56,109 bases of DNA from Chitinophagaceae bacterium (GTDB lineage Bacteria > Bacteroidota > Bacteroidia > Chitinophagales > Chitinophagaceae), in assembly GCA_024643645.1 (NCBI GenBank), contig JAHEMN010000004.1:1-56109 (forward strand). Direction: 5' to 3'. The notes under the pieces are model-generated. The model did not search any database, was not told the DNA's origin, and saw only the letters and a list, made by a program, of their open reading frames with translations. A program made the translations under genes and the position numbers. Shown piece after piece: positions 45,578-55,500 of the stretch. Position 1 is the first letter of the stretch; each line of letters opens with the position of its first letter.

Positions 45578-47482
45578 TTGAATGACATCCATCAAATATT
45601 AAAACAATACTGGGGATATGATGCTTTTCGGCCATTACAGGAAGAGATCATCAATTCCATATTGAAGGGAAAAGATACTTTAGCACTTATGCCTACAGGT
45701 GGTGGTAAATCATTGTGCTACCAGGTACCGGCAATGTCAACAGATGGGCTCTGCCTGGTAATATCTCCATTGATAGCATTAATGAAAGACCAGGTAGAAA
45801 ACCTAAGAAGAAAAAGTATAACTGCCTTTGCAATTTATTCAGGAATGAGCCGCAAAGAAGTTATCAATACTTTTAAAGTGGCAAGTGAAAGCAACTGTAA
45901 ATTTCTATATGTTTCCCCAGAACGATTGGAATCAAAATTATTTAAAGAATTTCTTCCGGGCCTTGGTATTAGTTTAATTGCTGTAGATGAAGCACATTGC
46001 ATCTCTCAATGGGGATATGACTTTCGTCCTTCTTATTTACGTATTACAGCGATCAGGGATGAGCTGCCAGATATCCCCATACTTGCATTAACAGCATCTG
46101 CAACACCTGAAGTACAAAAAGATATTTGCGAAAAACTTGATTTTACACATGAACATATTTTTCGCCAATCATTTGAAAGAGCAAATCTTTCTTACAGTAT
46201 TTTCAAAGTAGATTCCAAGATCAATAAGATTATTGAAGTTTTACAAAAAGTAAATGGATCTTCAATAGTCTATTGCAAAAGCAGAAAAAGAACCAGAGAA
46301 CTAAGCGAATTATTGAAATTGCAAAAAATTTCTGCAGATTACTATCATGCCGGGCTTCCGCAAGAAGATCGAAATAAAAAACAGGAAGCCTGGATAAGGA
46401 ATCAAACAAGAGTAATTGTGTGTACCAATGCTTTTGGAATGGGTATCGACAAACCGGATGTTAGGTCTGTTATTCATGCAGATGTTCCTGATTGTCTAGA
46501 AAATTATTACCAGGAAGCTGGCCGGGCTGGCAGAGATGGAAAAACTGCATATGCTGTTCTTTTATACGATGACAGGGATTTACTTGAACTGGAAAAACTA
46601 TCAACGCTAAGATTCCCAACGCTGGAAGAGATTCGAAATATTTATCAATGCGTTGCGAATTATTTACAAATCCCAACCGGAACAGGAGAAGGACAATATT
46701 TTGATTTTGATCTGGCCGATTTTCTGAAAAAATTTAAACTTACGAGTCATACAGCCTTGTATTCATTAAAAGCATTAGAGCAGGAAAGCTGGCTGGCTTT
46801 TAATCAGCAGGTTTTTCTTTCATCTACTATCGTATTTACTACTGATAAAAATATTCTTAACTCATTTGAAAAGGGTGAACCTGGATTTGATGAACTTATC
46901 AAAACTTTATTAAGAGCATATGAAGGTATTTTTGACCAGCCTGTTTCCATCTCAGAAAAAATGATTGCCTATTTAATGAAAAAAGAATCAGAAGAAATTA
47001 AAAAACAATTAATTCAGTTACACCATTTAGGAATAATAGAATATCAACCTCAAAAAGACACACCACTTCTTTTCCTGCTTCACAACAGAATAAAAGCTGA
47101 AGATCTTACTATCGATATGGCAGCCTATAAGCACAGAAAAGAACAGTTTTTACGAAGGATGAAACAAATGATAAGTTTTATCAATGAAAAAAGGGAATGC
47201 CGGAGTCGTATTATAGGCACTTATTTCGGAGATAATAAAATAAAAGCATGTGGCATTTGCGATAACTGTTTGAGAGAAAAAGCATCAATGATGAGTAAGG
47301 AAGAATTTGAATCATTACATCATCGTATCATAAATATTGTAAAATACGAACCATTACATACCAAAGACCTGTTATTAAAACTAAATAGTATAAAAAAAGA
47401 AAAAGCCTGGAAAGTAATAGAATTCCTTCAGGCTGAAAATAAAATAAGTGTAAATAAATCAGGAGTTGTTACACTAAACTAA
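45578..47482 (+). CDS. recQ: RecQ-family ATP-dependent DNA helicase
   Basis: The 634-residue helicase has PTGGGKSLCYQVPA (motif I), DEAHCISQWGYDFRPSY (motif II) and QEAGRAGRDGK (motif VI). A RecQ-Ct zinc site follows (CRSRIIGTYFG, ACGICDNC), then a winged helix. No HRDC domain is evident. The frame has a stop 18 bp upstream and no upstream ATG, so the start is TTG at 45578, giving MNDIHQILKQYWGYDAFRPL as in homologues. It unwinds DNA in recombination and repair. Confidence 0.93.
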   Translation: MNDIHQILKQYWGYDAFRPLQEEIINSILKGKDTLALMPTGGGKSLCYQVPAMSTDGLCLVISPLIALMKDQVENLRRKSITAFAIYSGMSRKEVINTFKVASESNCKFLYVSPERLESKLFKEFLPGLGISLIAVDEAHCISQWGYDFRPSYLRITAIRDELPDIPILALTASATPEVQKDICEKLDFTHEHIFRQSFERANLSYSIFKVDSKINKIIEVLQKVNGSSIVYCKSRKRTRELSELLKLQKISADYYHAGLPQEDRNKKQEAWIRNQTRVIVCTNAFGMGIDKPDVRSVIHADVPDCLENYYQEAGRAGRDGKTAYAVLLYDDRDLLELEKLSTLRFPTLEEIRNIYQCVANYLQIPTGTGEGQYFDFDLADFLKKFKLTSHTALYSLKALEQESWLAFNQQVFLSSTIVFTTDKNILNSFEKGEPGFDELIKTLLRAYEGIFDQPVSISEKMIAYLMKKESEEIKKQLIQLHHLGIIEYQPQKDTPLLFLLHNRIKAEDLTIDMAAYKHRKEQFLRRMKQMISFINEKRECRSRIIGTYFGDNKIKACGICDNCLREKASMMSKEEFESLHHRIINIVKYEPLHTKDLLLKLNSIKKEKAWKVIEFLQAENKISVNKSGVVTLN

Positions 47483-47488
47483 AAAGAA

Positions 47489-47560
47489 TTAAAATGTTTT
47501 AATGATAATAATGACAAGAAAAACTATACTTAGCAGTGTCCAGAATACAAACTTTTTCAT
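47489..47560 (-). CDS. Possible 23-residue single-span membrane peptide
   Basis: An ATG at 47560 opens MKKFVFWTLLSIVFLVIIII followed by KTF and a stop. It has positive N-terminal residues and one perfect transmembrane span. An AAAGG sequence directly before the ATG could be a ribosome-binding site. It is antisense-free in a 265-bp gap between recQ and the HerA-like gene and does not overlap either. A chance ORF cannot be excluded. Upstream (47627-47641) is an inverted repeat CTGATA-ACC-TATCAG. Confidence 0.4.
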   Translation of the reverse strand: MKKFVFWTLLSIVFLVIIIIKTF

Positions 47561-47747
47561 CCTTTAAGGTTTTAAAAAAAATAAAAACATTTAACGACTG
47601 TCATTAAATTGTTGCTACGATATTAACTGATAACCTATCAGATAATAATCATTTTCTTAACCTTTGCCTTTATAGTTATAGGATTTTTTAAAAGTCGGAG
47701 TGGTGACTTTAGTACACAAAATAAAAAAAAATATTGACTTTTAAAAA

Positions 47748-49298
47748 TCAGAACAACTTTTTTCTACTTCTACCCCCCAAACCCAACACCCCAAGTAATG
47801 AACGAACAATTTGATTTCCAGCTGTCCTGGTCATACTTCTGACAGTAGGGTCATCAAAAAATCCTTTTTCTTTTTTTGCCGGAGACTTTTTTTCCTCTTT
47901 TGATCTCTCTTCCTCTTGCTTTTCTTTTTCATCCCTTTTAGCCGCCTCTTCTAGCTTTTCTGTTAAAATCTCATAAGCACTTTTATTATCAACAACCTCA
48001 TTGTACTTATTTGCAATTTTAGACTTACTTACCAATACATCTATTTCTGACTCTGTCAATATATCCATCCTGCTTTGTGGTGCCCTTAACATACAATGAA
48101 CTAAAGGTGTTGGAATTCCTTTTTCATTAAGAATTGTTACCAATGCTTCACCTGTACCTAATTGAGTTATCAGATCTTCTGTTTTATAAAATTCTGTTTC
48201 CGGATAATTTTCTGCAGTTTGCTTTATCACTTTTCTGTCTGCAGCAGTAAATGCTCGCAATGCATGTTGTACTTTCAATCCCAATTGCGCCAAAACTGAA
48301 GCTGGCACATCCATTGGATTTTGCGTACAAAAGAAAATACCAATTCCTTTAGAACGAATCAGTTTAATGATCGTTTCAATTTGTTGTAATAAAGCTGTGT
48401 TTGCTTCCTGAAAAATAAGATGAGCTTCATCTATAATCATTACCAGTTTAGGCTTATCCAAATCACCTTCTTCCGGACAAGTAGCATATAATTCGGCCAG
48501 TAACTGCAACATAAAAGTGGAGAATAATTTTGGCCTGTCTTGCAGATCAGTAACCCGAACAATTGAGATCATTCCTTTTCCATCATTATTGATTCGCATA
48601 AGGTCATCTACATCAAAACTTCTTTCACCAAAAAACTGATCGGCACCCTGCTGTTGTAATTCGATCACTTTTCTTAAAATAGTTCCAGTTGATGTAGTTG
48701 ATATCTTTCCATAATCTTTCTCCATATCAGCTTTTCCTTCGTCGCTGACAAATTGCAAAACTTTAATAAAATCTTTCAGATCTAATAATGGCAATTTGTT
48801 ATCATCACAATATTTAAATATCATAGCTACAAACCCACCTTGCGTATCATTCAATCCCAGGATCTTTGATAATAATACCGGGCCAAATTCACTAACGGTT
48901 GCCCTTAATCTTGCCCCTTTCTGGTTACTCAGTGTGAGCAGATCAACCGGATAAGCCTCCGGCTTGAATTCAATATTTAGTTTCTGACAACGATCTGCTA
49001 TCTTATCATTAATAGTTCCGGCTGCTGCAATTCCACTCAGATCACCTTTAATATCCATAAGCAATACGGGAATACTTGCTTCACTAAATCCCTCTGCCAA
49101 TACTTGCAATGTTTTTGTTTTACCTGTTCCTGTTGCACCCGCTATCAAACCATGTCGACTCAATGTTTTGAACGGAATAAATACATCAGCACCACTTACA
49201 ACTTCACCATCAAGCATTGCACAACCAATTTTATAAGATTCTCCTTTAAATGTGTATCCACTATTTACTTTTTCAAGAAATACTTTTTTATCTGCCAT
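47748..49298 (-). CDS. HerA-like ATPase (DUF853 family)
   Basis: The 516-residue ATPase has Walker A GATGTGKTKTLQVLAEGF near residue 55, VLLMDIKGDLSG, and Walker B KLVMIIDEAHLIFQ near residue 290, followed by a KLIRSKGIGIFFCTQNP sensor. It matches the DUF853/YjgR group of HerA/FtsK-type ATPases. A C-terminal charged tail (EKEKQEEERSKEEKK) is likely coiled coil. The function is unknown; DNA or protein translocation is possible. No NurA partner gene is adjacent. Confidence 0.87.
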   Translation of the reverse strand: MADKKVFLEKVNSGYTFKGESYKIGCAMLDGEVVSGADVFIPFKTLSRHGLIAGATGTGKTKTLQVLAEGFSEASIPVLLMDIKGDLSGIAAAGTINDKIADRCQKLNIEFKPEAYPVDLLTLSNQKGARLRATVSEFGPVLLSKILGLNDTQGGFVAMIFKYCDDNKLPLLDLKDFIKVLQFVSDEGKADMEKDYGKISTTSTGTILRKVIELQQQGADQFFGERSFDVDDLMRINNDGKGMISIVRVTDLQDRPKLFSTFMLQLLAELYATCPEEGDLDKPKLVMIIDEAHLIFQEANTALLQQIETIIKLIRSKGIGIFFCTQNPMDVPASVLAQLGLKVQHALRAFTAADRKVIKQTAENYPETEFYKTEDLITQLGTGEALVTILNEKGIPTPLVHCMLRAPQSRMDILTESEIDVLVSKSKIANKYNEVVDNKSAYEILTEKLEEAAKRDEKEKQEEERSKEEKKSPAKKEKGFFDDPTVRSMTRTAGNQIVRSLLGVLGLGGRSRKKLF

Positions 49299-49338
49299 TT
49301 TTTTTATTTTATTCTATTTTAAACTTATTAAATTTTTG

Positions 49339-49710
49339 TTATAAATCTTCTTCCCTTTCCAACATCAATACTGCACTTTGTGGTACGATGTAATATTTTT
49401 CTTCTTCATAAATCACTTCAGTGGCACCACTCATAATAAAGATAGCTAAATCGCCTTCTTTAGCCTGTAATGGCACATATTTAACTTGCTCCTCTTCACT
49501 TTTCCAGCTTTCCTCTTCTACAGGCAAAGGAATTACATAACCTGGGCCTGTTTTAATTACATACCCTTGTTGCACTTTTTCCTTTTCCTGCACACCCGGT
49601 GGCAGGTATAATCCACTGGCAGTTCGTTCATCCGGCCGGGTGGGTTTTATTAATAATCGGTCACCAATTACAATTAATTTCTTTAGCCTGTTGTCATTCG
49701 TTATATGCAT
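49339..49710 (-). CDS. GroES-like co-chaperone, stand-alone
   Basis: The 123-residue protein keeps the GroES core: VIGDRLLIKPTRPDERTASG, a mobile-loop-like GLYLPPGVQEKEK and GYVIKTGPGYVIP. It ends with YYIVPQSAVLMLEREEDL. An acidic insertion (EEESWKSEEEQVKY) makes it longer than normal GroES (about 95 aa). groEL is not next to it. It may be a divergent paralogue rather than the main co-chaperonin. Confidence 0.8.
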   Translation of the reverse strand: MHITNDNRLKKLIVIGDRLLIKPTRPDERTASGLYLPPGVQEKEKVQQGYVIKTGPGYVIPLPVEEESWKSEEEQVKYVPLQAKEGDLAIFIMSGATEVIYEEEKYYIVPQSAVLMLEREEDL

Positions 49711-49881
49711 GGCACAGTTTTTACTATATTAGATTGCTAAAGCTACGTAGTAAGTAGAATTAAGCAAAAGTTGAGAGCAAAAGGTTTGAAAATGAGGTGT
49801 TTTAACAAAATATTCATGTCATATACTTGAACCCCTGAAATGCTTTAACTTTATTTGTCACCAATATAAAACCACCAGAAA

Positions 49882-50580
49882 ATGGAAGCAAAGAAATCTA
49901 AATTATTATTGTGCGAAGATGACCCTAATCTCGGAAGTGTTCTTAAGAACTATCTAGAATTAAATGATTATGATGTAACCCTTGAAAGAGATGGTCGCCT
50001 TGGCCTTGCTGCTTTTCAACGGGAAAAATTTGATCTATGCCTCTTAGATGTAATGATGCCGAATATGGACGGATTTACACTCGCTGAAGAAATAAGAGAT
50101 GTAGATCCTGATATCCCTTTATTCTTTCTGAGTGCAAAAACAATGAAAGAAGATGTAATACAAGGTTACAAACTGGGTGCTGATGATTACATTACCAAAC
50201 CTTTTGATAGTGAAGTTTTGCTATTGAAAATAAAAGCAATTTTAAAAAGAAATGAAGAACAGAATAAAGAAAGTGAGAACAAAGAGTATGACCTTTCCAC
50301 TTATCATTTCAATCCAAAATTGCGTCAGTTAATTCATAAAGACATCACTCAAACATTGTCTCCCAAAGAAAATGAGTTACTTAAAATGCTTGCCGAACAT
50401 TTAAATGACCTGTTACCAAGAGATCAGGCTTTGAAAAAAATATGGGGCAGTGATACTTATTTTAATGGAAGAAGCATGGATGTATATATCGCTAAACTCA
50501 GAAAGTATTTAAAAGACGATGAAAAGATTGAGATTGTGAATATCCATGGTAATGGATTCAGGTTGGTAGTTCAGGAATAA
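49882..50580 (+). CDS. OmpR/PhoB-family response regulator
   Basis: The 232-residue regulator has a receiver domain with acidic pocket CEDDP near residue 12, phosphoacceptor Asp56 in CLLDVMMPNMDG and conserved lysine in DYITKPF near 106. The C-terminal winged helix (residues about 135-230) includes LSPKENELLKMLAEH and SMDVYIAKLRKYL. Phosphorylation should switch DNA binding. No histidine kinase is in the window, so it is an orphan here. A terminator follows. Confidence 0.92.
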   Translation: MEAKKSKLLLCEDDPNLGSVLKNYLELNDYDVTLERDGRLGLAAFQREKFDLCLLDVMMPNMDGFTLAEEIRDVDPDIPLFFLSAKTMKEDVIQGYKLGADDYITKPFDSEVLLLKIKAILKRNEEQNKESENKEYDLSTYHFNPKLRQLIHKDITQTLSPKENELLKMLAEHLNDLLPRDQALKKIWGSDTYFNGRSMDVYIAKLRKYLKDDEKIEIVNIHGNGFRLVVQE

Positions 50581-50623
50581 ACCCCTGGCCCCTAATCGGG
50601 AGAAAAATACTTTTATAACTTCT

Positions 50624-50657
50624 AAATGGTGTTCATAGTCTGAATACCATTTTTTTT
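50624..50657 (+). terminator. Terminator after the response regulator
   Basis: A 12-bp stem (one G-T pair) AAATGGTGTTCA / TGAATACCATTT with loop TAGTC, followed by a T-run. The tail reaches the ruvB stop codon. Confidence 0.75.
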
Positions 50658-51684
50658 ATGAGAATAAATTTCCGGTTGATGATGGTCTTGTCTTTCCTAA
50701 GTGCTCATATGCTTTTGCAGTAACTTCTCTTCCTCTTGGAGTACGTTGCATAAATCCTTCCTGTATCAAAAAAGGCTCATACACTTCTTCCAGTGTGCCG
50801 GCCTCTTCACCTACTGCTGTTGCAATAGTTGTGATACCAACCGGGCCTCCTTTGAATTTTTCAATGATCGTTGATAGAATTCTATTGTCCATATCATCAA
50901 GGCCATGCTCATCTACATTTAATGCTTTTAAAGCATGTTGTGTAATACCAAAATCTATTTGACCATCATTCAATACCTGTGCAAAATCTCTCACCCTTCT
51001 TAATAAGCCATTGGCGATTCTCGGAGTGCCCCGGCTTCTTCTGCCGATCTCACCAACAGCATCGGTAGAAATATTGGTACCCAGAATATTTGCAGAACGT
51101 AGAATGATTTTATTCAATATTGATGAAGTGTAATACTCAAGCCTTGATTTTATGGCAAATCTTGATAATAATGGTGCTGAAAGTAAACCACTTCTGGTTG
51201 TTGCACCGATCAATGTAAAGGGATTAAGATTGATCTGAATACTTCTTGCATTGGGACCACTATCAATCATTATGTCAATCCGGTAATCTTCCATTGCAGC
51301 ATATAGATACTCTTCTACTACAGTACTTAAACGATGTATTTCGTCAATAAATAAAACATCATTTGCTTCAAGGCTGGTCAGTAACCCTGCCAGATCTCCC
51401 GGCTTTTCTATAACCGGACCTGATGTTTCTTTAATATTTACTCCTAATTCGTTTGAAACAATTCTTGATAAAGTTGTTTTGCCTAATCCCGGAGGACCAT
51501 GAAATAAAACATGATCGAGAGCTTCACCACGGATCTTTGCCGCTTTTATAAAAATGCGAAGGTTTTCTATTATCTGATCCTGCCCAGCAAAATCATCAAT
51601 TTGCCCGGGACGAATCGTATTTTCGAAAGCTGCATCAGCTGCTGTCAAATTCTCTTTATCACTACTTAGATTAGGATTGGACAT
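50656..51684 (-). CDS. ruvB: Holliday junction branch-migration helicase RuvB
   Basis: The 342-residue AAA+ motor has [20 protein letters not shown] leading into Walker [14 protein letters not shown], then Walker [11 protein letters not shown] and sensor region [18 protein letters not shown]. The C-terminal winged helix ends [20 protein letters not shown]. It drives branch migration with RuvA; ruvA and ruvC are not in the window. It is convergent with the response regulator gene. Confidence 0.97.
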   Translation of the reverse strand: MSNPNLSSDKENLTAADAAFENTIRPGQIDDFAGQDQIIENLRIFIKAAKIRGEALDHVLFHGPPGLGKTTLSRIVSNELGVNIKETSGPVIEKPGDLAGLLTSLEANDVLFIDEIHRLSTVVEEYLYAAMEDYRIDIMIDSGPNARSIQINLNPFTLIGATTRSGLLSAPLLSRFAIKSRLEYYTSSILNKIILRSANILGTNISTDAVGEIGRRSRGTPRIANGLLRRVRDFAQVLNDGQIDFGITQHALKALNVDEHGLDDMDNRILSTIIEKFKGGPVGITTIATAVGEEAGTLEEVYEPFLIQEGFMQRTPRGREVTAKAYEHLGKTRPSSTGNLFS

Positions 51685-51756
51685 GAATTTGTAAAAATTG
51701 AATAATTGTAAAGCTAATTATTAATCAAGAGAAGTTAATTGTAACTTAATATTTAC

Positions 51757-52467
51757 TTATGAAATAAACTTATTCATTTGCAAAATAATATCAGGATCCG
51801 GGCTGTTGTCAAGCCATTTATCTTTTTCTGAAAATTTACAAACACCTGGGTAATCTCCTTTAAGATCGCCAATATCAAGTATTATTTGAAAATGTAAATG
51901 TGGGGGCCAATGTCCATTTTCGATCGGAATACCAAAATCGGTAAATACTTCCCCTTTTTCGACATACTGACCTTCATGTAAATTTTTAATCGAGGCTAAA
52001 CTTAAATGACCATATAAAGTATAGAAGTGTATTTCTTCTAAAGGATGTACAAGAATTATTGTAGCCCCATAATCACCAAAATCATTATTAAAAGCAAAAC
52101 TGTGTATACGACCTTCCAAAGGTGCCATTACAGCTGTATTCGGCTTACCCCAAATATCTATTCCCAAATGAAGCCTTCTCGGTTCATCATCCACATCCCT
52201 GCCATCAAACACTTTACTTACTTTATAAATATTACGATGTTCGCCATAACCTCCGATTCCATATCGGGCATTATTTGCATGAAGCAGATCGTCTAAGTAG
52301 TTATTGAAAAGAGTGGTATCATTTAATATTTCCGGACTTATTGCTTTATTATTATCAGTAAAATCCAGCGGTAATAGCTTTTCAGTAGTTGGGTCAAAGG
52401 GTACTACCTGGTGAAATTCTTTTTGATATTTTTTAATGACTTCTACTATTGATTTCTGAATATCCAT
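51757..52467 (-). CDS. M23 (LytM-type) metallopeptidase-like protein
   Basis: About 236 residues from the ATG at 52467 (the frame opens at 52503). The M23 metal motifs are present: LHLGIDIWG near residue 105 (His and Asp) and HWPPHLHFQ near 190. FYTLYGHLSL supplies another active-site His. M23 enzymes usually cut peptidoglycan, but no signal peptide or membrane anchor is visible, so the site of action is unclear. It precedes ruvB on the same strand with a 72-bp gap. Confidence 0.8.
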   Translation of the reverse strand: MDIQKSIVEVIKKYQKEFHQVVPFDPTTEKLLPLDFTDNNKAISPEILNDTTLFNNYLDDLLHANNARYGIGGYGEHRNIYKVSKVFDGRDVDDEPRRLHLGIDIWGKPNTAVMAPLEGRIHSFAFNNDFGDYGATIILVHPLEEIHFYTLYGHLSLASIKNLHEGQYVEKGEVFTDFGIPIENGHWPPHLHFQIILDIGDLKGDYPGVCKFSEKDKWLDNSPDPDIILQMNKFIS

Positions 52468-52496
52468 ACTTCTTAAAGTTAAGTAGGAAAAATAAA

Positions 52497-52535
52497 AAAG
52501 CATCCCATCTCACTTTAAACGAGATGGGATGCTTT
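52497..52535 (-). terminator. Terminator of the large T9SS protein
   Basis: A perfect 15-bp stem, AAAGCATCCCATCTC / GAGATGGGATGCTTT, with a 9-nt loop. On the minus strand it ends in TTTTTTATT. It lies 20 bp past the stop codon. Confidence 0.9.
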
Positions 52536-52554
52536 GCAATTAATAATTATAAAT

Positions 52555-55500
52555 CTAATTTCTTCCTATCACAACAGGGAAGGTCTTCTCAGAAGTCCTT
52601 ATACCATCGTCATAGAAGAATTTAACCATATAAGTGCCAGAAGGCAGGAATGTCAAATCAATTGGTAAAACGGTGCCATAAGTCAGGCCTTTAAAGATCT
52701 GAGATTTAACTAATTGACCCGATGTTGAATAAACATACATACCCATATAATTATACAAGACACTGTTGATGCGTATATTGAAATTACCATTATTTGGATT
52801 CGGATATAGGATTATCGCATTATCTCTCAATAACCTAACCCTTTCCTGGCATTCTTCCACTTTAGCATTAAGTGTTGCTGTGGCAGTACATCCAAATGTA
52901 TTTGTATATGTATAGGTCAATGCGTAAGTACCCACAGCTGTTGAAGCAGGAACGAAATTAAATCCCGATACTCCAATGCCACTCCATGAACCACCAACAG
53001 GCGAACCACTTAAAGCAATCGGACCATCACTCAGGCAGATCTTACCTGCAAAAGGAGTAGTTGTTACAACTGGTGTCGGATTTACTGTTAATATGGCATT
53101 AGCAGAGTTTACTGTCTGACCACAAATGTTGGTAACAACACAACGATACCAGTTTCCACTTTGAGTAGTAGTAGTTCCTGTAATTGTAAATGTTGTTGTA
53201 TAAGAACCACCGGTTGTAAGGTTTGTCCATGTACTTCCTGCATTTGTACTTACCTGCCATTGATAAATAGTAGGCGATGGCACTCCGCTGGCAACTACTG
53301 TGAAACTTGTATTTGTACCAGAACAAACTGTACGGCTTGTAGGCTGTGTTGTTATAGTTGGCGCTGTAGCAACAACTAAAGTAACAGCATTTGAAGTTGC
53401 AGATGGAGTACAAGTACCTGTAACCACACAACGGAATAAATTTCCATTTTGTGCAGCTGTTACACTTAATACAGTTAAAGCATTTGTTGTAACACCGCTA
53501 TACTGCGGACCATTTGCAATATTATTCCAAGGTCCACCGGTACCTGCAGTACTTAATTGCCATTGATAGGTAATGCCAGTTCCCCCTGCTGTAACCGAAT
53601 AATTTGCATTAAAACCAGGGCATATTGGTGATGCAGCAGCTACAGGTTGTACTAATATAGATGGAAGAGCATTGACTGTTACATCAACTGTGAAAGTATT
53701 TGTACAGCCAGAAGCTGTTGTATTTGTAACAGTATATCTTACAACTCCTGTATTGGTACCTGTATTGGTTAAAGTATGAGCAATTGAACTTCCACATCCT
53801 GTTGAACAATTACTGAAACCTGTGATTGTACCCCCTGAAGGTGCTGTTTGTATAGCTGCAGTCCAACTAAAAGTAGAACCAGCTACAGTAGAACTCAAAG
53901 GAATATTTGTTGTTTGACCACTACAAATTGTTTGAGGCGATGCTGAACCAACAGGTGTTTGGTTTACAGTAACACTGATCGGACTTGTTACAGAACAACC
54001 CATTACATCTGTAGAAGTAAACGAGAAAGTATGTGTACCAGCTGGCAAGTTAGTTACGCTAAAATTACCGGTGCTATTATTTGTACCGGTGGAAGCATTT
54101 TGAGTAATTGTTCCTGGCCCTGTCAAAGTATGTGTATAGTTACCTGAAACTGGTCCAAGAATCTGCCAATCTACAAGGGTTCCAAGATCTCCACCACCAT
54201 TATCAGAAACATTAAGAGTCCAGGTTCCTGCGGCTGCACAAGGGAATGTAATGCCTGCCCAATTATGCGCATTTCCAGCCGCATCAGAAGGTTTATAAAC
54301 CCCTGATGCAATAAATCCACTACCTCCTGTTGTTTCCGGAAGAACAGTTGCACCTCCTACATCAAAAGTATAAACTGCGGGAGGAGGTGTAGATGCACTA
54401 CTTGTACCGAGATTATCGCTATTACCAAATGTACTTGCAGGTACTCCTGGTCTGTCAAATAAATAAGTTACACCACATGGGCTTGTTAGTTTAAAGACTA
54501 AGTCACCAACCCAGCTATGATTAGCATTGATTCTTACTTTCAGACTTGCAGCATTCGGAATATTAACTGCAGATAATGTAATAGCACTATTCACTCCTGC
54601 CGGATTATTATCGGGAATAGCTACTGAAGTTGTGTTTGTACCTATTACACCAATACCACCTACTGTAATACCATTCGCAACAGTTGCACTGATAGCTGTG
54701 GGTCCAGGTGTACAGAATGTTGAAGGTATTGCAGTAATAGATGTATGTATAGGCTTATCTACATTAACTACAAATTCGCTGGTTGTTGACGACATACTAC
54801 TATACTGACAGGTAACTGTACAAACGAAATAGGCTGTTGCATTGGTAGTAAAAGTGTAAGTATTATTGGTTGCCCCAGAAATAGAAGTATAAGGCCCACC
54901 AGATGTTGCCGATTGTTTCCATTGGAAAGTAACCCCTGATACACCAGTTGTGTAACCACTTAATGTTAGCATTTGCGATGTATTTGTACACACAATTGCA
55001 GTTGGGCCCGTAATAAATCCAGGTGAAGGAACACCTGTACATTGTGGCAAACAAGTTCTTGTCAAAGTATAGTTTCCGGAAGCAGTTCCAAAACCAGTAA
55101 CCAAAACATAATAGGTAGTGCCAAATGATGTTGGAACAGTTATCTGTGATTGTAATCCGCAACCAGCAAAGTCATCATTACCTCCAACACAAACTAATGC
55201 ACCACAAGTTCCACTGAAAATTCCAATCTTAGTATCAAATCCAGAACCACAAAGACTTAATGTATTTGCCGCACCATCACCTGTAAACTTATACCATACT
55301 CCTGGTGCAGTACCCAAAGAAGTAGAACAAGTTCCTACTGCATCCGCGGTAGCCCCAGCTGTTGTACCATTAATTGTTTGGCCACAGTTAATATTAATTG
55401 CTCCGGAACAATCTTCATTAGGATAGACACATGTCATTGCTAAGTTAAAACTACCTGAAGCTGTACCGAAACCCGTAACCAAAACATAATAGGTAGTTCC

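Noticed and set aside
47627-47641. CTGATA-ACC-TATCAG as a terminator
   Set aside because: The stem is only 6 bp with no T-run; it is more likely a weak operator or chance.
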